From Zonotrichia leucophrys gambelii (lineage: Eukaryota > Chordata > Aves > Passeriformes > Passerellidae), in the NCBI RefSeq assembly GCF_028769735.1, contig NC_088178.1, forward strand, positions 27,363,357 to 27,427,356: 64,000 nucleotides of DNA. Direction: 5' to 3'. The notes below the pieces were generated by a model. The model did not search any database. It was given only the letters and a program-made list of their open reading frames with translations, and was not told where the DNA came from. Positions 23,033 through 36,419 of the stretch are shown piece by piece (the stretch's first letter is position 1; each line of letters starts with the position of its first letter). A program made the position numbers and the translations under genes.

Positions 23033-26000
23033 TGGAATAGTTCTGCAAAGCAGAATTAATTCCCAGAACCTCTTCAGGCATATACCAGCAGGCACATGCT
23101 TTTGCTCTGGAGTTACTTTACAGCTCCCTGATGCAGTGGAAAGGACACTACTGATATTTTTAATTGAGATAAAGCAGTTTACCTGGTGTTAAGAGTGTTA
23201 AACCTTACAAGTTTTTTGTTGACACTCTCCTGCTCCCAAGAAGATTTAGGAATAAGCCAGGACATAACAGAGCTATTAGGGTTAAGCTCAAATCTACTGT
23301 GCAATGACTCAGAGCTTGTAGTCCTTTCAAACAAAGTGCTGGGGGAAGAAGCTGCTTATTATTAACTGTTGAGTAGCTCATGGTTTGTGCAGCCTCTTTA
23401 GCCAGCAAAGACATCTATGGAAACTCTCTGGGGGTTTTGATCTATTATACTGTGAATAAGAAGTCTGATTTACAAGAAAACCAAATCAACAACACTGAGA
23501 CTGTGGTTTAGCAAAGTCCTTATACTGTGTGATGGAAATTTGGGCAGAGCTATGAAATTCTCTATAGAACCTTTCAGTAAATGCTGCCAGTATGTTAAAG
23601 AAATGAACTCGTCTGAAAGAAGGGAGTGAAGGAAAAAAGCTCAGTAGCAAAGGTGGGATCCAGGTGTTGCTCCAAAAAGTGGACCAGGGTGGGGAGCTGA
23701 AATAGAGAAATAGGATGATAGAATCATAGGAAAGCAAGGAGAAGGTCAGTTAGTGGTTAATGAAAATTGTTGAGATTTTTCCCACTTAAGCTGTATTTTG
23801 TTATCTGAATAATAATGATAAGCTGACCAGGCATACAGAAGAAGCATTACTTGTACTTCCACCTGTTGCTCTGGAATACATCATAAATGAATACAGGGTA
23901 ACCTGTTCTGCACTCCAGCATCAATGATAACAGGAACTGATTACATGGCTTTGATTTCTGTTCTTTCTTCATTGTTCTACAATATTAAAATCAAAGTTTT
24001 TGCTGCCTCTCCAAAAAACCTGATGTGAGTTTACTTCTGACCTTTCACTGTCAACAACCATCACAAAAAAAAAAAAAAGTGAAATCTAGAAATTCAATGC
24101 AATTAGGAAACAGCACTGAGGAAGAGCTCCAAGCCCAGTGTTTAGAATCTGGATGCCTGAACTTTCTTTATGCTTTGCCCACTGATGAGCTTGTGCCACT
24201 TCCTTGGGCTCCAGGTCAGTACCTTTCCCCATGGCGTATCCGAAATGAACCCTCACCAAACCCAAACATTATTTCCGACATCTGTTGCTTCTTTGGATGG
24301 CAAAATTTGTGATAACAGTCAGAAGAAAGTAAACAGTCCAGTAGCCATGGAAACCTCCTATCATTTTTTCCTGTTTCTTTTTCTGTTTTTTGCAGTGAAT
24401 GAGTCGGTGCCGAATCCAGCTGGAAGGCAGCCCGGGAGACGGCCGTCCCCAGCCCAGCCACGGCAAGGGACAAAGCCTGCCCAAAGCCAGCAGCTTTCCC
24501 TTTGCACACTCTCTCCAAAGAACTTTTTTTCAGGGAGCAGCTTGTTCAGGAAGAGTAGTTCAGTGCCTCAGGAAGGGTGGCTGTTTATTCCCTGATGTCT
24601 CCGGCTATGGCCAGAAAATAAAATAACCCAAACACACAGTAGTGTATCGTGACTCACATCCACATGATTCAGCTCTTTCCCCCCATTCCTGCATCCCAGA
24701 CAGGTGGTCTCATCCATCTACAGGCATGTTCCCATCCACAGGGAACAGTCCTTGGACTTTGATGTATTCCAAGGCATCATCTGGGAGAGCTGGGAAAGGC
24801 CAGTGCCATGTCAGGAAGGGTCTAACAGTGACACACAGTTCTTACACAGCCTGGGAGATCATGGGTCAAGCTGTGTTCTTCTCCTTCTGGATTTGCAGTA
24901 TGGAGACAACCCCTGTGAAAGCTGTGAACAGGGGCCTTATGGTTCACACAACAGATCTGGCTGAGCAGTAAAGCTCACTTCATGTTCCAGAATGGGGCAG
25001 GACAGGTATTTATTGTAGGAAAGCCTGCAGAGTACCATAGTTAGTGGAATATTTTTTCTATAAAATTTTACAACTAGTTTACAGAATTCCACAGAGAAGA
25101 TGATCAAGATGCAATCTTTATTATATTCCAGTCCAAATCTCTGTGTGGCTGCTAAATCTGTGCAGTAAGTGTGTCTCTAAATGGACCTGTCCCTGGTCAC
25201 ATGGGCACTGTGTCATGCCAGCATTGATATCATCATTGGATTATCCTCGTTAGCACTTTGAATCTCTGTAATGCACTTTGAAGTCTTCAGAGGAAGAGCT
25301 TCATGGGAATATTTGGAGAGCCTGATTCAGTTCTTAATTGGACTGACTCATGTTGAGTCACCAGGATATCCATTAGCTGCATCTTTAAAATCCAACATGG
25401 AGATTTTCAGTGGTCTGTGAGGGAATCGGACACCCCCAGCAGCAGCTGAGATTCCCTATGATTGGGAAATCTTCTTCCATTGTAGAAAGTGCTGATTCTG
25501 GTGCACCAACCAGCACAGCTCTGGCTGCCAAGTCATCCCTTTTCTGCGCTCTCCTCATGCCTGGATCACCAACAGCTTGCCAGGAAGCTCTTGGAAATAT
25601 CTCCTCCTCCCTGGCTGCAGCATCACTGGCATCTCTTACACACACAGAGCCCACCACACCCACACCTCCCCCTCCTGCAGGGAGCACTACCAAAAGCAAA
25701 GTTAGAAATGCAAGGAGCATTCTCCTTTTCATTTCTAGGAAAGGTTTTTTACTCCGTAAATGCTCCTTGAACAAAACAAAAGGCAGTGAGTAAGGCACCT
25801 GATGACTAAAATAATTCAGGTTGTGGGAAGCAGCAGGATTTGATGTTGAATACAAATCTGAGTGTGGTTCACTTCACCCAGCTCCAGCCATGTGAAGTTA
25901 AGCATTCAACAAGGCACCCAAGTCCTGAGCTGCTGGCAGAGGGGACGAGCACCGAGAGCTGACTCATCCGCCTCGCTTTGTTCTGCTGGGCTGAAATGAG

Positions 26001-29000
26001 TTGTCCTTTGAAGTTGCTTCCTAATACCACTTCCTAATACTCAGCAAAACATGTAGAGAATCTGGAGAGGGCAGTTTTCTGATGCTAGACAGCTGAAGTT
26101 AGGTAAGATAAAGCTAGCACTGATTCACTGCCATGTGCCAAGGAGCACAGGTCCATAGGATCACGGATTCCATGATTCCATGGGTGCCAGCAATGGTTCA
26201 CTAAACCTTGTTCCAGTCTGCCATATACTCAGAGTGTCTTAGCAACTTTTTTGTGTCTTTATAGGTGGCCTTTGTAGCAGATTTTTGGCTCATTACCACT
26301 CATTTTGGAATAGAAAAAGAGGAGACAATTACTGTACACACCACCTTGAGAATCTCTATCCTGTAAGTCTCTTTCCTAGAGGAAAAAATATTTGCTTGAT
26401 TCTGTAGTAACAATAGCACAGAATGGATGGCAGAGGAGAGAACAAATGTCCTAGGTTGACTATATGATGCTTTTATCCCCAGTCATCTTGTTCAATTCCA
26501 ACTTTTAGGATAATGAAGGAAAAACAATTGGGCCATTCAGTCAGAAAATTAAACTTTGGCAAACTTGGCCAAATCCTTATCTGTTCTAGACCTACTTTAT
26601 TTTTCTTTGAGGATGCAAATCCTGGCATCATTATGGGGCTGCTGAAATTTCCATCAGGTAGATTCAATATGGGACAAGACTTGCAAACCTTTGTTTGATG
26701 CAGTTAAAAAAAAATCCCTACAGGGTGTTTGCAAAATTGGGTGTAAAGTACTAATGCCACAGCCTTACCTAAGGTGTGATTTTCCTTTTTCATTATGATA
26801 GATTAAAAGTCTAAAACTAAGAAAAGGAGCTCTTCGGCTCACTAAAAACAACCCCCATGAAACAATGTAAGTGATCTGTGACAACTCTCTCTGAGCAGCA
26901 GAAGGTTTGACTTGAGAATAACTGGGAGCAATTAAACATTGAATATAATGAGAAGAATATTTTCTTTGTGTTTCTTACGACATTTCTTGGTTAATTATAT
27001 CATGCATCTGTTGAATATGTAAAGCTTGCTGCTAAAAATGTTCCACTTCTAAAATTAATAAAAGTATGTCAGAGAAGGAGATGTGTTGTGAATAATACAA
27101 GAAATGTTACAAATAATGACGACTATGGAGCCAACGGGCCTACTCCCACAGGCAGAAATTATCAGGGATGAATAAGAATTGTGGGATGACAACTGTAGTA
27201 CTTTAAATCTTAGAAAACACTTCACAAGCTTTCACCCTAGAGACACCTTGAGACAGCAGCAGAGGAGAGATGCAGGAGCTCATCGTGTGCTGTTACATCC
27301 AGCAGCCCTTCAGCAGGGCTGGGATCAGGCTGTGGAACTGGCCTGAGGCTGAGCTGGGTGTCAGGGGCAGAATGAACTCGGGTTTCTGCTCTCCTGCTCT
27401 GTGCACTGTCCATGAGAGCTCAGACCACTTGCAGGTGTTATCTCTTAGGCCAGGGGTGACTGTGTAAATCACTCCTGCCTTCCAGGCTATTGTAACACTG
27501 ACAGGGAAGGTGACACCGTGCTGGTAAAGACTCAGAAGAAGTAGAGGTTAAAAAATGAAAGAGAAAGGTCCAAATGAAAAGGCACAAAGATGCAGAGGTG
27601 GCAGGAGAGGGGACAAGCCAGGGATGCTGAGAAATGGAGCAGCTGGGTGAGCAGCAACTCCTGGGCCTGGCTGAGCTTTGGAATCCAGAGCTTCGTGGTT
27701 GTGTCAGAGCAAACAGGCAAAAGGATCAAGCTAGAGAGGTCTCATGTGCAGGAAATGCAGTGAGGAGTTCATCTTAACAGCTGCATTTCCCTGCATGTGC
27801 TGTGTCCTGTCACAACCACTGCACAACAGAGCTGTGGTGTAACAATTCTGAGTTTGCTGGAGGAACTGGTACAGGGTGGGACTGGGGGTACTTCCAGTTA
27901 AGATGACTGGGTCTTCCCCTCTGGGTAAGATCCATGGATATTTGTTCCCTGAAATAATCTCTTTCCCTTCTTCTTATGCTTATCTAAACCCTGTTCTTAC
28001 TGGCAGCAAAGGGAGTTTCCATTATATTTCCTTAGTTTTTGCTGGGTTTTCACATCTTACTCTGTTCAGATATCAGAGAAGTTCTTTTTAGGGCTTGTTT
28101 CTTAACAAATGTTTATCAGAACTGATTTTTAGTGCCAAAGCAATGTGCTTGCTCTGTGTGTCTCAGTGAGAAGGGGAAGGTGGGCTGTGAACTCCCCACA
28201 TTTCAGCAAGTTTGTGATGACTGCCTGGATGCTCATTTTCCCCTTGGAAAATGGAAGTTATCTCACTTCTCCTTTCCTGAAGGCAGATTATTTTATGTCT
28301 ACTGGAAACAAAAGCAAAGCATTGAAACCACTATAACAAAATTCTTCTACTCTTGGAAATTCATTTCTGCCCTCATGCTGCAGGTTCCTGGCTTCTCTTA
28401 GTGCCAGTCCAGCTGTGTGTGGAGCTGTGCGTTCAATTAGATCATGGACATAATCTGGCCTAAGGAAAATAGACAATCTCCTGGTTTTTCAATGATCCAG
28501 TTCTAGGTGTAATTATGAATTTTGGCAAAAGTAGCTCAGAAGCCTAAGCAAAGGTTGGGGAATGCCTGGCTGTTGTGATAAGTTATCACTGAACCCTGAC
28601 AGTGTGTGCTCCCTACCCAGCAGCTGAGAAGCTTCAGTTTCATCCTCTACCTAACCTTTTTTAAACTTGTTTCTGTATTCCCAGCTAAGGCTCACTGCTA
28701 GCTATTGGCTGTGTCTTGGGAAATCATCTGAAATTGTTTCATGGAATAACTTCAAACATCACTAAAGCTTTTGTGACTTGAAGACCTGAGCCTGCTTCCA
28801 CTGTCAGAAATGACAGAACTCTCTGATAGTGAGGCTGCCATGAAATTGAAAAGTCCCTGTAAATGCTTTAATACCAGTGGATTTAGGGATTTCCTCAAGC
28901 ACTTTATGGTTATGTTCCCAGCTTTGTCTGTGTTTCACTGTCAATTGTCTACTGTTCTCCCTAATCCTCCCTGGGCGTTCTGGAGCTCTATCTTCCCTTC

Positions 29001-32000
29001 CCACTGACAGATAAAAATTTATTGTTGCTACCTTCAATGTTCTTGACATGCTGAGAGCTCATTCCTTTCACGTAAACAGAAGAATGTTTTGGTGTTTTAG
29101 TCTTGAATTCTCTAAGATAATTAATTCAGTCTATTATTCTGTTCCCCTTAGCAACCTAACATCTGAGTTTCAATTACTCTAACCTTACTGTTTAATTAGT
29201 TAAAGCTTCCTCAGCCCTTTGAAAACTGAAAGTGTTAATTACTTTTGCAGCATGATTATTTTGTATTTCTGAACGATTGGCATCTGGATGTTTTAACCTT
29301 CTCTTATTTCAATTGATGGAGCAGTGTCCCTTGTCATTTCCCTCCAGAAACCAGAGATGTAGACCCAAACCATCTATTGAGTAACTTCTCTAACATCATT
29401 TGACCTCTGACAGGGAGAGATTTAGTACCTTCGCCTCAGCTTTCCCCACTTTCTGCTATGGATCCTTTTCAAGTGGTTGTCTAAATGGATCCCAAAAAGA
29501 CTTGGGAATGGTGCTGCTGATGCATTTGCCTGTGGCAGAACCCACTGCCCTCACCACAAATGCATTCACGATGCACTGGTTTTCATTTATGCATGGACGG
29601 ACTAAAATTCCGTGCACCTTGACTGATTCTAATTACAAAATTCTATCTCCTGTCCAGGAACAGAGAATGTGTAGAATTTACATCCATATCCCATTCTGTG
29701 TTGGACTTTGTCAGGGGAAGGAGAGTGGGCAGTTGCACATCATGAACCTCTGTGAATATTCACCCTGAGGAACTAAACCCCTCTCATAAGTCCATCTTCG
29801 TTAGGGCAACAATTTTATTTTATTTTTGAAAGGGATGTAGACTTATTATTCAACAGTAGTCATCAAGAGATTCTGATATCTGCTCTTGTGAATCACCAGT
29901 ATTCTCCAGGATTATTACTTTTAAATGTCAGCTCTTCACATCTCTGCCTCTTATCTGCCACCTCAGCCACCACGGATTGTTTCCTAATCACCATCGGTTG
30001 ACTCCCAAACCCACAAAGACTCACCGCTTCAGGAAGGCTTTTTTTTTCCCTTGAGACTGATTTATGCAAGGAGAGTTGTGTGAACACTCACGACAAAGCT
30101 CTCCTTGAATGTACTCCCTCCTGCAGGTCTGTGGTAAACAAAGTGAGAATTTGGTTGAGGTAAATGTGGTTCCTGTGCACCTTTGTGAACCTTTGTGTTA
30201 CACGTGACACCAGAATTGCAAGAGGTGTCAATGAGAGAAATATTTGAGTTTCTACTCTACACTAACTTTGAGACATGGAAAAATTATGACAGTGATAGAA
30301 AGGGAGAGTTCTTCAGATTCAATTTTCAAGAAACCATTAGAGGTTTTTTTTTCTGATATAATTCCCAATCTTTTCCTACTCAGCTTTGATAATAAATATC
30401 CCTTGAGGACAGCAAATATGAATCTACTTGGGATCATGGATGAGGGGTTTTAATGATTTCATTTAAAGTGCTGTTCATTCAGTTCTTGCAATCTGCCTGT
30501 CTCTTTCCTCAATTCCTTATGTTTTACTCAAAGAATTCTCTCTTCCAATTAAGTGAATGAAGCTTGGAATTAAGTAAGGCTGTCATAGGAACTAAAATGA
30601 ATATGACTGATTTTTATTATATAAATTGGAAGCAATTACCAGTTTTCTATCTTCATTTTTGCTTGGAAAATTTACACTTAACCCAGCAATACACCTTAAT
30701 TAAAGGCCTATCTATCTATCTATGTAACCTTCTCTTTCTAGCAAGAGTCCTTCTGTGAGCTATATTAAATTTACTATGGTTTCATCTCTTCGTTAATAAC
30801 CTTTTCGTATATTTTCAATTAAGTTTCTGGTCACATTATAGCACTGAGGTAAGAGCTCTGGCTGACCTTTAATAGGATATGGATAATACAACATCTTTGG
30901 CTCATGTTCTCCTTTGGTAGCACAACCTTGCACTTCTACTGAAAACATCTCTGGAATTTGCAGACAGCTAAATGTGCTCCTTGCATGAAGAAATCCTATT
31001 CCAGACTGCAGTAAAACTGGATGGACATCCATCCACGTTCCCTGAGACCAGACAGTGCTGAAACAACCTCACTTTGTCTTGGTTTTATGGCAAACACCAG
31101 TGGGAGATTGTGAATGGCCTTCTATGTAAGATAAAAATACTTTCCTTTGATTGATATGTTCCATATGGCAACTCATGCTTTCCCCACATGAACCCACAGG
31201 GCTGTCCTGTGGGGTAAAGGGTGATAAGGACCACTTGTATCTGCATCCAGAGGTCAATGCTCTGGTAGCTGGACAGAGTAGGACTGGCAATTAATGATGG
31301 AGAATGACAAGGATGTTTGTGCTCCCTTGAAGCTCACAGGATTTCGGGGTGGGAAAGGATATATTTGATATCCAGCCAGAGTTTTGTCAATAGGAATATC
31401 TGAACCAGCTGCTTTTCTTGCTGTTCTCCCATGGTTGGATTACTCTGTTTTTCTTTATGTCTTTGTCTTTTTTTTTTTTTTTTAATTTATAGCTCATGAT
31501 GCTCTTATGAATTTTACTGCCAGAGTATCACATATTTCTCTTTTGATAGGGGATTATCATTTTACTTCGTTGAGTATGGAACCCCCAGCTCCATTTTTTG
31601 TTCTCAAATCAGCCTTTCCCCACTTAAGTTCACCAAATCATACAACCAGCCTCAGCTGAAAGTTGGCAGAGCACTGAGGGGACACAGTGAGTTGATCTGC
31701 CAAGGTGACATCTCTCTGTTAATTCCTGCTGATATTTCCACCTCCCTGGGTGACTGTTCAGAAAACCTCATCTGGCCTATCCACATAAAGTGGTGTCTGA
31801 AAACCAAGGTAAATTTATCCCCGATGAGGGAGAGCTTGGTATTTCAGATGGAGAACTCAATCTGTGTCAGAGCCTGAATGGATAAAGAGGGAACAGTTCT
31901 GGGATGGGCTTGGCTTAGGGGTGCCACTCCTGCACAATGTGACTCAGCCTTATTCCCACATGGGTTTGTCCCATTGCCTTGAATGCTTTGTTCAATTAAT

Positions 32001-32218
32001 TACTGGTTGGACCTGCTGCTAAATGTGCCATATCAAAGGCTTGTGGAGCAACACCTTCCCCAGGCAGGTGCTTGGCTTCAGCAGTGCTTTGGAAGTGGCT
32101 GAGATCCCAGATATCCAAGGTGGCCCTTGCCCTGCAGCAGCAGAATCTCCCAGTCTGGGTTTCACCCTGAGTCAGCAGAACTCATGTTCCATCACTGTGC
32201 AAACTGAAAAGGGACTCT
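23033..32218. other. Intergenic DNA with short homopolymers
   Basis: I see no gene. Homopolymers are A14 at 24065-24078 and T16 at 31468-31483. A short TATC run lies at about 30708-30723. AP-1-type heptamers lie at 23305, 24650, 25344, 25354, 25960, 31940 and 32168. The block at about 25590-25690 is C/A-rich with overlapping open frames that do not look like a real protein. Confidence 0.5.
25344..25360. promoter_or_regulatory. Close pair of AP-1-type sites
   Basis: TGACTCA at 25344-25350 and TGAGTCA at 25354-25360 are separated by only three bases (TGT). Each matches the TGASTCA heptamer bound by JUN/FOS dimers. The pair forms a near-perfect inverted arrangement. Function is inferred from sequence only. 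Confidence 0.35.
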
Positions 32219-32272
32219 TCATCATCATCATCATCGTCGTCGTCATCATCATCATCAATCATCATCATCATT
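32219..32272. repeat. ATC/GTC trinucleotide microsatellite
   Basis: An ATC run, then three GTC units, then ATC units again. An extra A at the join 'atcaatcatc' shifts the phase. The GTC core is a CpG-bearing variant inside the array, flanked by ordinary sequence. Confidence 0.93.
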
Positions 32273-33539
32273 CTTTGTTCACCTGTCACAATTTCAGCTC
32301 TACCAGTATTTCCAGCCTGCCCCACCATTCATCAGCTTCTTCCACAATTATTTGCATCCTTCCCTCTGTGTCACAGCCTTTGTTCCCTATGTGAACTCGC
32401 TGTTTTTTTCCACCAGGCTGTGAATCTTTCAATATTTAGTCTCTCTTAAATACACATTTCAGCTTGTTTTCCTTCAGAACTGAATTTACTTCTACACACA
32501 TCAGGTTTTGTTCCCACTCAGCTCCACATTTTCTACTTCCCTATCTGTCCTGAGAGTGTGGGATGAGCAACAATCCCTTGTTTAACATGCAAAGCATGCA
32601 AACACACGCTAAATAATTATGCAAATATTTTTCAATTGCTTTCATTGTGATTTTTATTACCATTGTTTTGGTCTCACCATGGAAAATGGAAGCCAGTGAG
32701 CCGAAGTGTCTGAGTGGAGCTGGACTAGAGCCTGAATTTCCCAATCCCTGTTCAGGCTAGTGCATGACTGTCTCCTCTGTATGTTCTCCCCTGGAAAATA
32801 CTTATTTACAGAAACAGAAGATCTGGAATTTGCATAACTTTGAAGCAGCAGTTCCTGCAGTATGCTCAAAATACTGGGGCTTTTTTTTAGAAACATGAAT
32901 TCTTATGTTGTCTGATTACATGAGGCTTCCAGCCTTCAATGAAAAGTTCTATTGGTTCTTCAGGTCATTGAGAAAACCTCCACACAGATAATCCAGTTTG
33001 GGAGGCTGAAAGCCTGGAGTGAACTGCATCCCTTTGGGATGTTGTGTGGGGTTCCCAGTGCCATTCACCATGTCCCTTCTCTAGAGCCAGTCTGAGCTAC
33101 CACACGTATTTGGGTTTTCAGGCCATGCATTCCACCCAAAACGTGGTAGGTCTGTGGGAGGAAGATGGAACAGCCCAGAAATGGCATCATTTTGACACAT
33201 GGAAGACAGTGATTCAGTTATTTCACAGGTACATGGACTTCTGCAAATATGCAGCTCATAAAAACCTTGACAGTGTTTGAAGAAGCAGTTTGGTAGTGTC
33301 AGACCCTTGTCACTCTGCCAACTGGCCAGTTTGGTTTCCATATAAACCACGGGCTGGGGGAACAGGTGAGCACTTGGTTGGCCTGAGGAAATGTCCTGTC
33401 TTCTAAGGCAGCTTTGTGCATGAAGCTTTAGTGCAGTTTCTTGTTCTGGACTTGTTCTGTGAATGAGGAGAGGACCTCAATCTCTGCAGATGCTAATCCA
33501 GCACTTCTTGCTGACCTAACATTGACCTACATAATTTAA
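32273..33539. other. Intergenic DNA, nothing recognised
   Basis: No gene. An octamer ATGCAAAT lies at 32619-32626 inside an AT-rich segment. No repeat family was recognised. Confidence 0.5.
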
Positions 33540-34020
33540 ACCAAAGTGATGTGCAGGCGACACAGTTTCTGCTGAGAAAGTGCAGCATGTGCCAACATTT
33601 TAATATTACTCTTTTTTCTCAGTCTGTTTAATGCAGTATCTGAAGTGAATGGAGGGAAGAAATGATGTAAAACATATCCTTTGCACCAAAATCTCGGAAA
33701 ATGAAATGTAAATGTGTGAGTACGACACAAACCCCCTTTCTGTGAGCACACGCTCGCAGAGTTGCTGGAGTTGCCAAGAGCACAGCGAGCCAACCTACGG
33801 CCTGTACGTCTGTAATTTACTGGAGGGAGGGGACAGGTCTAATTTATGCACTTGGCCCTCAGACCAGGGTTTACCTCAATGCTTTTCAATGCACAAATTC
33901 TGTAAATCTTTCTGGGAGAAGGAATGTCAGCTCCCGCCAGGCTCTGGACATGCCGAAAATGTCGCTCGCACAGATGATGACTTGTGTTTAATTTGCTGTT
34001 GTGGATGGGCCTGAACCAAA
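33540..34020. promoter_or_regulatory. Candidate conserved noncoding element
   Basis: This block shows no repeat signature and retains several CpGs ('gtgagtacgacacaaacccc', 'agcacacgctcgcagagttg', 'caacctacggcctgtacgtc', 'tgccgaaaatgtcgctcgca') in an otherwise CpG-poor interval. The open frames on both strands are not protein-like. This is the pattern of an old, constrained enhancer, but the claim rests on appearance alone. Confidence 0.25.
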
Positions 34021-36419
34021 CTCCTTTTCTTGTTCCAAACATCTCTAAATTTAGGAGGTTTTGGCAACCCAGTCCAGATATGAGTCAATAGTTCTTCTGT
34101 TCCAAAGAATAAGTATTGGGCTGCAAAGGTGGGAGTCGTTATGTAAATGGGATAATATAAGGGAATATCAGTATTAATACCTTTGTTATGCTCAGAGCTA
34201 GAGGTTTGCCAAGGCTTAAGTGGACTCAGGATGAGCTGGACACATCCAATTAATATAAGTAATGTGGCTTTTCTTGAACAAATGTGACTTCTCAGTGCAC
34301 ATTACAGCTGCTGAGTGTTCCAGCACTGCTGCATCTGGTCCTCAGAGGGTTACAAATGTGTATTATAGTGCTACAGCCTGCTCTTATTTCTGCATTTGTT
34401 TGGTACTAAATAAATGAATTCTGATTTTCAGTGCTTCTGTCAGGGAAGTAAAAAATATTGGTGTGGCTTACTGATGGATATAAAAGCCCCAGAGAACAAA
34501 ACACAGAATATGAAATTAAGAATTATGTATCCACATGCAAAGTAAGGGTGCTGGACCTCCCATCCCTTTTCCTGATGCCACTGCTGTGTTGACAAATTCT
34601 CCATCAAGTAGGTGTCTTCTAAGGCTCTTCTCAGTGAATGCCTCATCTGAATTTCTTCCACTGATGCCACAATTCACACTGACCACGTTCTGCTGCTCTT
34701 CTCTCTCATCCAGAGGGAAGCCATCCATGTGTTTATGGTGGCACTGGAGTGCTGGCCCAGGCAGGGCAGGTGGAAGGCGAATTCCTTGAGTTGTGCAGTT
34801 GTTTTCTCAAGTGTGCAATTCTGCTCAATTTCAAGAACAGAAAATATTATTTCCTTCTGCAGTTTCCTACAGCACCCTTAATTTTCTTTAAATGTTTTGT
34901 GATTGCCCCGTCATCAAGTGCCAGTCTCACTCTAGGATGTTTCTTGAGGGACTGGGATTTACCACTGGCAGATAAAAAGAGAGAAATACAGTGGCACAGA
35001 GGAAGATTATTCCAAACCCTGTAAAGAAAAAGAGAAGAGTCTGGCTTCCCAGGCTGGCAAGACAGGTGGATCTCCCAGCTCCTCCACTGCTATCTCTGTG
35101 GCTCACCATGATCTGCACCTCCAGTCCCTCACAGGGCCCCTAACAAATTCTGGAGCTGTCCTTTCCCCTGCAGAGCTGCCTTGCTGCTCTGCACCATGCT
35201 GGCTGCAGCACTGTGGGAGAAGCAGGGCTGTGCCTTTTCTGTGCTGACTGAAGTGCTGAGCACTCTGGGTTACCCCCCTGGAAGCAGCAGGCAGAATCAT
35301 GGAGCAGGCACAATGTGCCACATGAGGATCAGCTTAGTGAGTTGGATCAGTGACACTTTGCAGCAGAATAAAAACTGCTTATTCCCTTTCCCAGCTGTTC
35401 TCCCGAGCACTCTGAGCATTCACTCGCCTCAGCGCACGGAGATTTACGTGTCTCACTCCCATTGACATGGCAGAAGGGACCCTCCTCACTTGCAGATTTG
35501 TTCTTTTAATAGGCATCCAGCACAACTGGGAATTAAGTACATGTGTGTGTCCAACAGAGAGGAGACCAGAACCAGCTGTAGGCACAAAGAACTGCTTAGG
35601 AGGCCCATTTTTCTGTGCTGATTTGGTAACTCAGGGGATAGCCAACTCTTCCTTTTTAGGAATGGGGAGAAGAGGAAAAACAGAGGACATCAGATTGTAT
35701 CACCCATGGAAGGGAAAAGATATCAGGGAGAGAACTCTCCACATGAGATTCTCCTCTCCCTGATGGGGCAGCTGGAGCAAATAAGGTTCATCGTGAGCTC
35801 ATTGTGCCTCCACTCGGAGCTGGCAGAGCAGCCAGGGTGTTCTGGGCTCTGAGTCAGTGATAACTTCCTCACATGACTTCTTAATTGAAGTTAGAGATCC
35901 TAAAAGATACCAAGTGACTGTGGCACAGACCTGCTGCTCCCAGACTGAGCTCTCTTATACTCCAAATCTCTTCCCGTGGTAGATCTTCTTGCAAGGACAT
36001 CATGGATTTGGGGAGAGACAGGTAAGGCCCTGTAGCCATTCTCACTATGAGAGATGCAGGGGTGAGTCACCCGTGCCATGTAATGACAACACAAGCCCAA
36101 GGAACACCATCCACAGCGAGGTCCTTTTAGAATTAGCCACACAAGAAGGTGAATCTTAAAGACAAAAGGAAATGGTGTTAGGAGGGAAGAAGTGGCAATG
36201 ACCGGAGGCCTTAATTTGATGCCAACCAGTATCTCAGAGAAAGCAATTTCCCAGAGGATTGTCAGAGATGTGAAATGAATTGTAAGAGCTGCTTCACAGG
36301 CATTTGTGGGCACACACACCTGCTTACAGCAGGGGAAAGACAGTGCGTAAATGTCTGGAATATTACATAAAAGCTGTCTGGTAGACTGGGCAGAGCAATT
36401 AAAATCCATCTCGCTTAAA
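34021..36419. other. Intergenic DNA, nothing recognised
   Basis: There is no supported gene. AP-1-type heptamers lie at 34081, 35850 and 36063. The 169-residue minus-strand open frame at 35900-36409 has no recognisable domain. Confidence 0.5.

Noticed and set aside
23704..23732. Possible CR1 tail ('gatgatagaatcatagg')
   Set aside because: No neighbouring CR1 consensus block, and too short to call.
26155..26185. Possible CR1 tail ('ggattccatgattccatggg')
   Set aside because: It is only a short tail-like repeat with no adjoining CR1 body, so chance or a simple repeat cannot be excluded.
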